NCBI RefSeq assembly: GCF_029953595.1
Contig: NZ_CP124535.1
Coordinates: 1,706,001-1,770,000 of the forward strand
DNA length: 64,000 nt
Origin: Fuscovulum ytuae
Lineage (GTDB): Bacteria; Pseudomonadota; Alphaproteobacteria; Rhodobacterales; Rhodobacteraceae
Direction of reading: 5' to 3'
Of this stretch, positions 8,833 to 16,625 are shown piece by piece. The notes beneath the pieces were generated by a model. That model was not told the DNA's origin. It made no database searches and saw only the letters and a program-made list of their open reading frames with translations. A program made the position numbers and the translations under genes. Position 1 is the stretch's first letter. Each line of letters opens with the position of its first letter.

Positions 8833-9366
8833 GTCGTAGCGGGCGAGTTCGGTATAGACGCTGCCCCGTTTCGTGAGGCGCGACTCGTAGAGGGCGAAGT
8901 GGTCCACCGCCCATTCGGGGGTGGTAAAGGTGCTGCCTGCGGCTATGGCGCGTTCGAGGCGGAAGCTTTCCTCAGGCCCCGGCGGGGCAAAGCGGCCCAG
9001 CGTGACATGGGGGGTGAAGCGGCGGCTTTCGGTGTCGATCCCCGCACTGCGGGCGGCGTGGTCGAGTTTGGCTTGCAGCCGGGTCAGGGGTTCGGAGGGG
9101 GCAACGCCTGCCCAAGCCGCGCGGGGTTTTGCGCCGCCGAATAGGCCAAGGGATTTCAAGGCAAGGGGGAAGGGGGGGAGGCGAACCTCGCTGAACCGTT
9201 CATGTGCCGCTTGAAGGACGGGTTCGGGCTGTTCGCCAAGGAAGACGAGGGTGAGATGGAAGGTTTCGGGATCGGTTTTCTGCGGCAGGGGCAGCAGGAA
9301 TTGCTGCACGCGCAGGGCGGAGAGCACGGTGTCCGGCAGGGGAAGGGCGAGGAAGGCGCGGATCAT
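8827..9366 (-). CDS. thpR: RNA 2',3'-cyclic phosphodiesterase (ThpR/LigT)
   Basis: 179 residues, the normal length. It opens 2',3'-cyclic phosphates on RNA to 2'-phosphates. The two catalytic HxTx motifs are present: His37-Leu-Thr39 and His120-Val-Thr122. The start ATG overlaps the stop of the upstream deacetylase-like gene by the ATGA arrangement, so it is translationally coupled as the third gene of the gpx-HDAC-thpR operon. Its stop overlaps the convergent amidase by six bases. Confidence 0.9.
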   Translation of the reverse strand: MIRAFLALPLPDTVLSALRVQQFLLPLPQKTDPETFHLTLVFLGEQPEPVLQAAHERFSEVRLPPFPLALKSLGLFGGAKPRAAWAGVAPSEPLTRLQAKLDHAARSAGIDTESRRFTPHVTLGRFAPPGPEESFRLERAIAAGSTFTTPEWAVDHFALYESRLTKRGSVYTELARYDL

Positions 9367-10508
9367 CTGCGGGCGAGATGGGCGAGGCGGTCGCGGATTT
9401 CGGGGCGGATCGGGCCTTCGCGCGGGGGATCGAGGAGGGTGGTGAGCATCTGGGGGTCCGGGTCTGGGCGGGTGCCGCCGTTCCATGACAGGGCGCGGAG
9501 GACGGCTTGGCCAGTGTCGGGCAGGTGGTCGGGGATTTCCAGCCCCGCCAGTGTGGCCCAAAGCGCCGTCCAGCAGCGGCCCACGGACCACGGATTATAG
9601 CCACCGCCACCCAGCAGGAGAAGGCGGGGCGCGAGGGGGCGGATTTCGACCAACGCCTCGATATAAGCACGGTTGGAGAGGGCGAGGCGGGAGAGCGGAT
9701 CCTCAAGCAAGCTGTCGGCCCCGGCTTGCAGGATGATCGCCTGCGGCGCATGGGCGGCAAGGCGGGGCAGGATCAGGCCGTGCAGGATGGCGCGCGCCTC
9801 GGTGTCGTTATAGCCGCGCGGGACGGGCAGGTTGAAGGCGTTGCCGCCTGCATCATCGGTGAGCGCCCCGGTGAAGGGCCAACGGTTTTCTTCATGCACC
9901 GAGATCATCAGAAGGTCGGGATCGCCTGCGAAGGCGGGTTCCACCCCATCGGGGTGATGGGCGTCGAGATCGACATAGGCGAGGCGGGTGAGGCCTGCGC
10001 GACGGAGGGCCATGAGCGCAAGCACGGGGTCGTTGAGGTAGCAAAAGCCATTGGCGCGGTCGGGCAGGCCGTGATGGGTGCCGCCGCCCGGCACATGGAT
10101 CGCGCCCGTTGCGTGGGAGGCAAGGAGTTCGGCCGCCAGCATCACGGCCCCCGCCCCGGTGGCGGGGCGGCGAAACATCTCGGGGAAGATGGGGTTCGAG
10201 GGGGTGCCAAGGTGGTGGCGCGCGCGGGTGTCGGCATCGACGATGCCGGTTTCCTCGGCCCGTTGAAGGGCGGCGATGTAATCTGCCGTGTGATAGGCCG
10301 TCAGCGCCGCAGGTTTGGCGCGCGGGCTTTGGCGAAAGCTTTTGGCGGGCAGCCAGCCCAAGGCAGAAGCAAGGTCCATCACGGTGGAGACGCGCGGCAC
10401 GCGCAGGGGGTGATGACGGCCATAGGACGAGCCGCGATAGATGGAGGAGCCGAAGAAAAGCGGCCCCGAAAGGGGCAGCAGCGCCGCGTCCCTTGGGGCG
10501 GGGATCAC
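9363..10508 (-). CDS. Histone-deacetylase superfamily amidohydrolase
   Basis: 381 residues from a GTG that overlaps the gpx stop (GTGA). It is a zinc-dependent deacetylase of the HDAC/AcuC/acetylpolyamine-amidohydrolase class. It shows the His145-His146 pair in GGGTHHG, the zinc motif VDLDAHHPDG with Asp182 and His184, the GADSL aspartate and the catalytic tyrosine in GGGGYNP. Substrates in bacteria include acetylated polyamines, acetyl-CoA synthetase lysines and others; which one applies here is not visible. It is coupled by 4-base overlaps to gpx upstream and thpR downstream. The open frame extends before the GTG without family similarity. Confidence 0.88.
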   Translation of the reverse strand: MIPAPRDAALLPLSGPLFFGSSIYRGSSYGRHHPLRVPRVSTVMDLASALGWLPAKSFRQSPRAKPAALTAYHTADYIAALQRAEETGIVDADTRARHHLGTPSNPIFPEMFRRPATGAGAVMLAAELLASHATGAIHVPGGGTHHGLPDRANGFCYLNDPVLALMALRRAGLTRLAYVDLDAHHPDGVEPAFAGDPDLLMISVHEENRWPFTGALTDDAGGNAFNLPVPRGYNDTEARAILHGLILPRLAAHAPQAIILQAGADSLLEDPLSRLALSNRAYIEALVEIRPLAPRLLLLGGGGYNPWSVGRCWTALWATLAGLEIPDHLPDTGQAVLRALSWNGGTRPDPDPQMLTTLLDPPREGPIRPEIRDRLAHLARR

Positions 10509-11026
10509 GGCAACAGCGCTTCGATCCGGTCGGTGACGGGCTGGGCGGTGGGGCGCATCACGCTGCCCCATGTGGCGACCACATCGCCTTCGCCGTCGAG
10601 CAGGACCTTGTTGAAGTTCCAACCGGGGGTGAAGCCTTCGGTTTCCGCCAGCCATTTGTAGAAGGGATGCGCCGCATCGCCGGTCACGGGGGTGATATCC
10701 GTCATCGGGATGGTGAGGTCGAAGTTCACGGCGCAGAATTCCTTGACCTCGGCCGCAGAGCCGAGTTCCTGCCGGAAATCATCCGAAGGCACGGCCAGCA
10801 CCACAAGGCCGCGGTCGGCATAGCTGTCATGCAGCGCCTGAAGATCGTCGAACTGGCTGGCAAAACCGCAAAGCGAGGCGGTGTTCACCACAAGGACGGG
10901 TTTGCCCCGGAAGCTATCCAGATCGATCGTCCCGCCATCGATGGAGGGAAAGCTGAACCCCGCCAGCGCCGCAACGGGCAGGAAGGCGGCGGCAGACGCA
11001 AGAAGGGGCAGAAGGGCGCGGCGCAT
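10505..11026 (-). CDS. Exported glutathione peroxidase-family protein
   Basis: 173 residues. An N-terminal signal peptide (MRRALLPLLASAAAFLPVAA) suggests periplasmic location. The thioredoxin fold has the peroxidatic Cys in NTASLCGF and the later WNFNKVL motif (Trp and Asn of the tetrad). The usual Gln of the PCNQF motif is not present; the aligned stretch reads VPSDDF. It reduces hydroperoxides, probably with thioredoxin-like donors. The ATG at 11026 is preferred for the compact signal peptide; ATG 11044 would add six residues. It is first in a three-gene operon with 4-base overlaps. Confidence 0.82.
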   Translation of the reverse strand: MRRALLPLLASAAAFLPVAALAGFSFPSIDGGTIDLDSFRGKPVLVVNTASLCGFASQFDDLQALHDSYADRGLVVLAVPSDDFRQELGSAAEVKEFCAVNFDLTIPMTDITPVTGDAAHPFYKWLAETEGFTPGWNFNKVLLDGEGDVVATWGSVMRPTAQPVTDRIEALLP

Positions 11027-11279
11027 TGAGGGCACTTTCGGCATCGGGACGGGCGGTATTGTAACCACATGTACGGGGTGAAATAAGGCAGTGCGGGCTT
11101 GGGTCAAATCAACATTTCCACGCCATCTTTTGGCAAGCAATCCCTTGCCGAAAGGCAACGCCCCATGACGATACACACAATTTTCTGTGTTTTTCTTGGT
11201 CTTTGCCTGAAAGAGATGCCATATTGGACGTAGAGCAGGTTACCCGGACAAGAACCGGATCGAACGATCGGGCGGGAGT

Positions 11280-11765
11280 ATGAAAGGCAGCGGAAACAGC
11301 CGTAAATTCGGCATTGGCGAGGATGGGCCGCGCAGCCAGTATGGCGCGCTGTGCTGGCGCATGCATCGCGGCCGGGTGGAGGTTTTGCTGATCACCAGCC
11401 GCGATACCGGGCGTTGGGTCATCCCCAAGGGCTGGCCCATGGATGACAAAAGCCCGGATGAGGCCGCGCGTCAGGAAGCCTGGGAAGAGGCGGGCGTGAC
11501 CGGGGAAAGCGCCGATACGCCGCTTGGGCTTTATTCCTATGACAAGGCGCGCAAGGCAAAAGAGGCGCTGCCCTGCGTCGTTGCCGTCTATCCGTTGAAG
11601 GTGGCGCGGCTGGCAGCGCGGTTTCCGGAACGGGCGGAACGTCGGCGGCGCTGGTTCAGCGCGGAAGAGGCGGCGCGTCTTGTGGCGGAACCGGAACTCA
11701 GGGCCATGCTGGCGCAGCTTGCCCTTGACCCGACCCCATTGCATCCGGGCGAAAACCGGTCTTGA
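11280..11765 (+). CDS. NUDIX hydrolase (DIPP/NudF-like)
   Basis: 161 residues. It cleaves nucleoside diphosphate-linked or polyphosphate substrates. The Nudix region reads PKGWPMDDKSPDEAARQEAW followed by EEAGV. The first Glu of the classical box is replaced by Lys, and REU by QEA, as often seen in the diphosphoinositol-polyphosphate-hydrolase-like subgroup of alphaproteobacteria. A possible promoter is TTGGTC - 18 bp - CATATT at about 11201-11226. The GGGAG just before the ATG at 11280 is very close, so the exact start is less certain. Confidence 0.85.
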   Translation: MKGSGNSRKFGIGEDGPRSQYGALCWRMHRGRVEVLLITSRDTGRWVIPKGWPMDDKSPDEAARQEAWEEAGVTGESADTPLGLYSYDKARKAKEALPCVVAVYPLKVARLAARFPERAERRRRWFSAEEAARLVAEPELRAMLAQLALDPTPLHPGENRS

Positions 11766-11861
11766 CTGCGCCGCCGTGGCGCATAGGTCGCCCGAATGAC
11801 AGACTGCCTTCTGACAACGAAAGATGACGACCCCGCCCTTTCCGCCCGCCGGTGACCCAAG

Positions 11862-12281
11862 ATGATCCGTTTCAACCTGACCTGCGAAAAGGACCATGTC
11901 TTTGACAGCTGGTTTGCGTCAGGCGCGGCCTATGATGCGCTGAAGGCTGCCGGGCATGTCGCCTGCCCGGTTTGCGGATCGACGGCGGTGGAAAAGGCCC
12001 TGATGGCCCCTGCTGTGGCTGTTTCGCGAAAGGAAGAGGCGCCGCTGCGGGGGGCGGACACGCCGGTGGAACAGGCGATTGCCGCGCTGAAGAAGCAGAT
12101 CGAGGAAAATTCCGAATATGTCGGGATGAACTTCGCCGCCGAGGCGCGGCGCATCCATCAGGGGGATGCGCCGGAACGGGCGATCCATGGCGAAACCCGA
12201 CTGGAAGAGGCGAAAAAGCTGATGGAGGAGGGGGTGCCGGTTGCCCCCCTGCCCTTCCTGCCTGCGCGCAAAACAAATTAG
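11862..12281 (+). CDS. DUF1178 family zinc-ribbon-like protein
   Basis: 139 residues, function unknown. The N-terminus MIRFNLTCEKDHVFDSWFAS and the CPVCGS pair, together with the conserved NSEYVGMNFAAEARRIHQGD segment, are diagnostic of DUF1178. Two cysteine pairs (LTC and CPVC) could bind zinc (inference). It follows the NUDIX gene by 96 bp on the same strand, so the two may be cotranscribed. It is probably cytoplasmic: there is no signal peptide. Confidence 0.85.
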   Translation: MIRFNLTCEKDHVFDSWFASGAAYDALKAAGHVACPVCGSTAVEKALMAPAVAVSRKEEAPLRGADTPVEQAIAALKKQIEENSEYVGMNFAAEARRIHQGDAPERAIHGETRLEEAKKLMEEGVPVAPLPFLPARKTN

Positions 12282-12401
12282 GATTGGCCCGCGGACCTGC
12301 CCCGGTTTGTTAACCGTTTTCCCCCGAAAGACCGGACGGTTGCCTCCTGACGGCCATATTCGGCGACAACATTCAAGGCGTGCGAGTGACGGAGCCTTGT
12401 G

Positions 12402-13037
12402 ATGGACCTGTGTGAAAAGATGGATGCGGCGCTGGATCTGGCCGAGCGCGTTTTCCTGACCACCGATCTTGCCTGTTTTGCAGAGGGCACGCGGATCGAG
12501 ACGGCACAGGGTCTCATGGCGGTGGAAGACCTGCGTCCCGGCATGCTGATCGAAACGATGGATCGCGGGCTGCAACCCTTGCGGCGCGTGCTGGCGAAAC
12601 CGGTTTCGGGCATGGGCGCGCTGGCCCCGGTGGTGATCGAGGCGGGCGTCCTTGGCAATGCGCGGGCGTTGCGTCTTTCACCGCACCATCGGATGGTGAT
12701 TTCGGGCTGGCGGGCGGAACTTCTGACGGGTGAGGTCGAAATTCTGGCGGCGGCGCGCGATCTTGTGGATGGTGAGCGTGTGCGTATCGAAGCGGTGGCG
12801 GCGGTGACCTATTTTCACCTGCTGTTCGACCGGCACGAGATCATCTTTGCCGAAGGGGCGGCGACAGAAAGCTATCACCCTTTTGCCGATGATGCGGCGA
12901 CCCTCTCACCCGAGACGATGGCCGAGATCGAGTTGCTGTTTCCCGATCTCGACATTGGCTTCTGGGAAGGCACGCTGCTGGGTGGCACCGTGCGCCCCTG
13001 CGCCGCGCCCGAGGTGGGCGCGCTGCTGCTGGGCTAG
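12402..13037 (+). CDS. Stand-alone Hint-domain protein
   Basis: 211 residues. A Hedgehog/intein (Hint) fold spans about residues 28-160: ACFAEGTRIETAQG holds the potential autocleavage Cys, then LRPGMLIETMDRG, the LSPHHRMVI block and HEIIFAEGAATESYHP. Nothing else is fused to it except about 27 N-terminal residues and a 50-residue tail. Such Hint proteins are frequent in Rhodobacterales and have no assigned function; self-splicing would need biochemical proof. ATG 12402 is used because GGAG lies seven bases upstream; a GTG precedes it by one codon. It ends two bases from the convergent ferredoxin gene. Confidence 0.82.
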   Translation: MDLCEKMDAALDLAERVFLTTDLACFAEGTRIETAQGLMAVEDLRPGMLIETMDRGLQPLRRVLAKPVSGMGALAPVVIEAGVLGNARALRLSPHHRMVISGWRAELLTGEVEILAAARDLVDGERVRIEAVAAVTYFHLLFDRHEIIFAEGAATESYHPFADDAATLSPETMAEIELLFPDLDIGFWEGTLLGGTVRPCAAPEVGALLLG

Positions 13038-13039
13038 GA

Positions 13040-13363
<324 letters not shown>

Positions 13364-13473
13364 TCAAACCCTGCCAGTTTCGCCAGACGCACATTTCCTG
13401 ACGCCCAGATAGGCGATTCCGGGCGGGTTGGCCAGTGGGGTCGGCAGTGCCCATCGTTAAGGTGAACACGCGC

Positions 13474-13556
13474 GCTGTTGCATTTTCTGTCGAAGAATAC
13501 CCTCGGGGGGTGAGGTTCGCCGCGCCGAAAGGGGCAGACACCCCCCCTGCGACGGC
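13474..13556. repeat. Rhodobacterales-type intergenic element, inverted variant
   Basis: The stretch TTTTCTGTCGAAGAATACC followed by CTCGGGGGG and a run of C7 (about 13544-13550) resembles the reverse complement of the element at 7391-7413, with the AT-rich TATT core joined to a G/C block. The similarity is partial. It fills most of the space between the ferredoxin and the OB-fold gene. Confidence 0.35.
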
Positions 13557-13569
13557 GGGGCTGGCAGCC

Positions 13570-13603
13570 TTGCCTTCAGGGGCAGGATGTTCTACTTTTG
13601 TTC
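13570..13603 (+). promoter_or_regulatory. LexA (SOS) box overlapping a candidate promoter
   Basis: GTTC-TACTTTT-GTTC at 13589-13603 is an exact match to the alphaproteobacterial LexA site GTTC-N7-GTTC. A candidate promoter is TTGCCT (13570-13575), 17 bp, TACTTT (13593-13598), so the box covers the -10. The second half-site ends two bases before the ATG at 13606. With that geometry the transcript would begin at or next to the ATG, that is, leaderless. Confidence 0.7.
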
Positions 13604-13605
13604 CC

Positions 13606-14055
13606 ATGTCGCTTTCCGCCCCCCCTTCCCTGACCGACGCCTCTGCCCTGCCCGCGGGGAAATGGCTGGCGCGGGATCGGCGGCCCGGCAGCTGGCCGCG
13701 CCCGCCTGCGGCGCTGGTTGCGGCGCGGTTGGACGAACCGCCGGTTGGTGCGCGGGTCTGCGTGGCGGGGCTGGTCTTGGTGCGGCAAAGGCCGGGCACC
13801 GCCAAGGGGGTGATCTTCGTCACGCTGGAGGATGAGACGGGCACCTGCAATGTGGTGGTCTGGGCCAAGGTCTATGAACGTTTCCGCCGTGCGGTGATCG
13901 CGGGGCGGATGTTGCGGGTGACAGGCCGGGTGCAGCGCGAGGCGGGCGTTGTGCATGTGGTGGCCGAAGGGATTGAGGATCTTTCGCCGATGCTGGATCA
14001 GCTTTTGCGCCCGGATTTCCGGCATGACGGGGTGCGGGCAGCGGATCAGCCCTGA
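13606..14055 (+). CDS. Stand-alone OB-fold protein derived from DnaE2 (ImuC) C-terminus
   Basis: 149 residues. Residues about 48-140 match the C-terminal OB-fold of the error-prone polymerase DnaE2: [57 protein letters not shown]. None of the PHP, palm, fingers or beta-clamp parts of the 1000-residue polymerase is present upstream, and the usual DnaE2 terminal segment is absent. An exact LexA box precedes the ATG. It may be a remnant of an imuA-imuB-dnaE2 cassette kept under SOS control, or a functional single-domain ssDNA-binding SOS protein. The reading frame also continues upstream to 13435 without similarity. Confidence 0.75.
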   Translation: MSLSAPPSLTDASALPAGKWLARDRRPGSWPRPPAALVAARLDEPPVGARVCVAGLVLVRQRPGTAKGVIFVTLEDETGTCNVVVWAKVYERFRRAVIAGRMLRVTGRVQREAGVVHVVAEGIEDLSPMLDQLLRPDFRHDGVRAADQP

Positions 14056-14156
14056 GGGCGGGCGCTGCGGTCTTTCGGGACCGGCCATTTGCCGCTATGG
14101 TGCCACGCCGTGATCCGGGCGAACCGGACAGAATGCAGAGCAGGCAGCGAGGATAG

Positions 14157-14696
14157 ATGAAACGGTCGGTAAAGGTGCTATGCCTTTCGGTGGCGCTCGT
14201 GGCGGGCTGTCAGGCCGGGGGTGTGCCGAAGGCGCCGGGGCAGCTTGATCTGGCGGCCGAGGTGGTGCGGCTAGATCGGCCGGGGCCACCCACGCGGCCA
14301 GAAGGGGCCTGTTGGGAAAAGGACGTGACCCCCGCCGTGATCGAGACGGTGACGGAACAGGTGCTGGTCACCGAGGAGGAGCGGGATGCAGCGGGTCAGG
14401 TGGTGAAACCAGCCACCTATCGCACAGACACCCGCGCGCGGATGGTGCAGGACCGCGAAGAGGTATGGTTCCGCGCGCCCTGCCCTGCCGATTATACGCT
14501 GGATTTCGTGGCAAGCCTGCAACGCGCATTGAAGGCGCGGGGCTATTACCTGCTGCCCCTGACCGGGGCGCTGGATGCCCCCACCCGCGATGCGGTGCGA
14601 CGGTTTCAAGCGGATCGGGGGCTGGACAGCCCGCTTCTGTCGCTTGCGGCGGCGCGCGACCTTGGGCTTTTGCCCACCGCGCTGGACGAGCTTTGA
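14157..14696 (+). CDS. Peptidoglycan-binding-domain lipoprotein
   Basis: 179 residues. A lipobox LVAGC places the lipidated Cys at residue 18, so the protein is membrane-anchored on the periplasmic side. The C-terminal 60 residues (LDFVASLQRALKARGYYLLP, then GALDAPTRDAVRRFQADRGL) form a PGBD-like peptidoglycan-binding domain. The middle part (EVLVTEEERDAAGQV-like, TYRTDTRARMVQDREEVWF) has no assignment. It converges on the degP-like gene across a strong hairpin terminator. Confidence 0.82.
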   Translation: MKRSVKVLCLSVALVAGCQAGGVPKAPGQLDLAAEVVRLDRPGPPTRPEGACWEKDVTPAVIETVTEQVLVTEEERDAAGQVVKPATYRTDTRARMVQDREEVWFRAPCPADYTLDFVASLQRALKARGYYLLPLTGALDAPTRDAVRRFQADRGLDSPLLSLAAARDLGLLPTALDEL

Positions 14697-14700
14697 TGGA

Positions 14701-14732
14701 AAAGGGGCGGCGGGTGATCCCGCCGCCCCTTT
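14701..14732. terminator. Bidirectional terminator between lipoprotein gene and degP
   Basis: A perfect hairpin AAAGGGGCGGCGGG, loop TGAT, then CCCGCCGCCCCTTT, lies between two convergent genes. The flanking A and T runs allow it to work in both directions. Confidence 0.85.
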
Positions 14733-14753
14733 CCGTTCACCCGTAAGACGGGA

Positions 14754-16256
14754 TCACTGTTCTGCCGTCTCTTCTATCGACAGCGCGACAAAGCGCGGGT
14801 CGCCCGCACGGCGCACCAGAAGAAGCAGCGACTTGCGCCCTGCTTCGCGCGCCTCGGTCACGCGGTCTTCCAGATCTTGCAGCCGCGCGACGGGCTGCTG
14901 GCCTGCCTCGGTGATCACGTCGCCTTCGCGCAGACCTTTTCCATAAGCCTCGGACGCCGCGTCGACGGCGGTGACGGCAAGGCCTTCGGTGCCTTCGGGC
15001 AGGCCCAGTTGCTGGGCGATCTCAGCCGTGACCGGGGCCAGCGTCAGGCCCAGAAGTTCAAGGTTCTGGGGTTCAGCAGGCTTTTCGGCGGCAGCGGGGA
15101 TGGCCTCTTCGGCCTCGGCCTCTTCGCGGCGGCCAAGGGTGACGGACAGGGTCGTCGATTTCCCATCGCGCAGCACGATCACCGGGACGGCAGAGCCGAC
15201 CGGGCTGTCGGCCACCTGACGGGTCAGGTCGCGGGAGGAGGCAATGTCGGTGCCGTCGAAGGTGGTGATGACATCACCCGCCTGCATGCCCGCCTCGCGC
15301 GCCGGGCCTTCGGGCACGTCGGTGACAAGGGCACCTGCGGCTTCGGGCAGGCCCATCGCTTCGGCCACATCGGCGGTCACGTCCTGAATGCGGACGCCCA
15401 GCCAGCCACGGCGGGTTTCCCCGAATTCGCGCAACTGATCGACCACCTTGGTCACGACGTTGGAGGCCATCGAAAAGCCGATGCCGATGGAGCCACCATT
15501 GGGCGACAGGATCGCCGTATTCACGCCGATGACCTGACCATCCATGTTGAAGAGCGGGCCGCCCGAATTGCCCCGGTTAATGGCGGCGTCGGTTTGCAGA
15601 TAGTCGTCATAGGTGCCCGACAATTCGCGCCCACGGGCGGAGACGATGCCCGCCGAGACGGAAAAGCCCTGACCCAGCGGGTTGCCCATGGCCATGACCC
15701 AATCGCCCACGCGCATCAGATCGGAATTGCCAAATTGCACGAAGGGCAGCGGTTTGTCCGAGGCGACTTTCAGAAGGGCGATATCGGTCTTGGGGTCCTT
15801 GCCCACGATTTCGGCCTTGAGCCTTTCGCCCGAGAAGAATTCGATCTCCACCTCATCCGCGCCTTCGATGACGTGGTTGTTGGTGACGATATAGCCATCT
15901 TCTGAGATGACGAAGCCCGATCCCAGCGCCTCGGACCGGCGGGGTTCGCGGGGGCCGCCGGGGCCGCCATCGGGATTCATGAAATCACGGAAGAAATCCT
16001 CGAAGGGCGATCCTTCGGGGACCATCGGGCCGCCATCCGCCGGGGCGGCGACCATGGCCGAGGTGGTGATGTTCACGACCGAGGGGCTGATCTGTTCTGC
16101 GAGATCAGCAAAGCTTTCTGGCGCGCCACGCGCGGAGACATCAAGCGCCGATCCCAGCGCAAGCGACATGCCCAGCGCAAGCGCAAGGAAAACGCGGGGA
16201 ACAGCACGCGGAGCCGCCGAAATGCGGGCGGCGGGGGACTGGATTGAGGGATGCAC
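14754..16256 (-). CDS. degP: Periplasmic serine protease, DegP/HtrA (Do) family
   Basis: 500 residues. The protein degrades or refolds damaged envelope proteins. A hydrophobic export signal lies at about residues 20-45. The trypsin-like triad is His128 (TNNHVIEG), Asp158 (KTDIALL) and Ser231 (GNSGGPLF). Two PDZ domains follow (about residues 285-370 and 400-490). The start is a GTG at 16256, because AAAGGAG lies six bases upstream; the frame extends further without similarity. It lies downstream of hflK-hflC-DUF2065 on the same strand, as in many alphaproteobacteria, and the membrane quality-control functions fit together. Confidence 0.92.
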   Translation of the reverse strand: MHPSIQSPAARISAAPRAVPRVFLALALGMSLALGSALDVSARGAPESFADLAEQISPSVVNITTSAMVAAPADGGPMVPEGSPFEDFFRDFMNPDGGPGGPREPRRSEALGSGFVISEDGYIVTNNHVIEGADEVEIEFFSGERLKAEIVGKDPKTDIALLKVASDKPLPFVQFGNSDLMRVGDWVMAMGNPLGQGFSVSAGIVSARGRELSGTYDDYLQTDAAINRGNSGGPLFNMDGQVIGVNTAILSPNGGSIGIGFSMASNVVTKVVDQLREFGETRRGWLGVRIQDVTADVAEAMGLPEAAGALVTDVPEGPAREAGMQAGDVITTFDGTDIASSRDLTRQVADSPVGSAVPVIVLRDGKSTTLSVTLGRREEAEAEEAIPAAAEKPAEPQNLELLGLTLAPVTAEIAQQLGLPEGTEGLAVTAVDAASEAYGKGLREGDVITEAGQQPVARLQDLEDRVTEAREAGRKSLLLLVRRAGDPRFVALSIEETAEQ

Positions 16257-16430
16257 TCCGAACTCCTTTCGTTTCACGGTGCCGCGCGGGCCACGGAAGG
16301 GGCCGGGCGGCGGAGCACGTTTCTGATCATCAATTAGGCACAGGAAAACGCAATGCAAACCGGGTCGCGCTGTCTCAAGAGCATGTGATCCTGCGGGGGG
16401 AAATGTTTCAAGCGCAATTCCGGCGTGAGG

Positions 16431-16625
16431 TCAGGCAAGGAGGTGAAAGGCCAGCGCGACAAGGCCCGTGCCAAGGGCCATGGCCAGAAGGCCGATCAGG
16501 CGCGCGCGGTCTGGTGGCAGGGAGGCGAGGAACTCCAGCACCGCCCGAATGCGCGAAGGGGCCAGCGCAAGCGCCAGCCCCTCGATCACAAGCACAAGGC
16601 CAAGGCCCAGAAGCAGCCAGATCAT
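16431..16625 (-). CDS. DUF2065 small membrane protein (YjeT type)
   Basis: 64 residues with two predicted transmembrane helices (MIWLLLGLGLVLVIEGLALA and RLIGLLAMALGTGLVALAFH). The family is small, inner-membrane and of unknown role; it is regularly encoded next to hflKC. Its ATG overlaps the hflC stop by four bases (ATGA), so it is translationally coupled to hflC. It ends 174 bp before the start of degP. Confidence 0.88.
   Translation of the reverse strand: MIWLLLGLGLVLVIEGLALALAPSRIRAVLEFLASLPPDRARLIGLLAMALGTGLVALAFHLLA

Noticed and set aside
13435-13605. Upstream extension of the OB-fold gene to an ATG at 13435.
   Set aside because: This part covers the intergenic repeat and the LexA box and shows no similarity to DnaE2.
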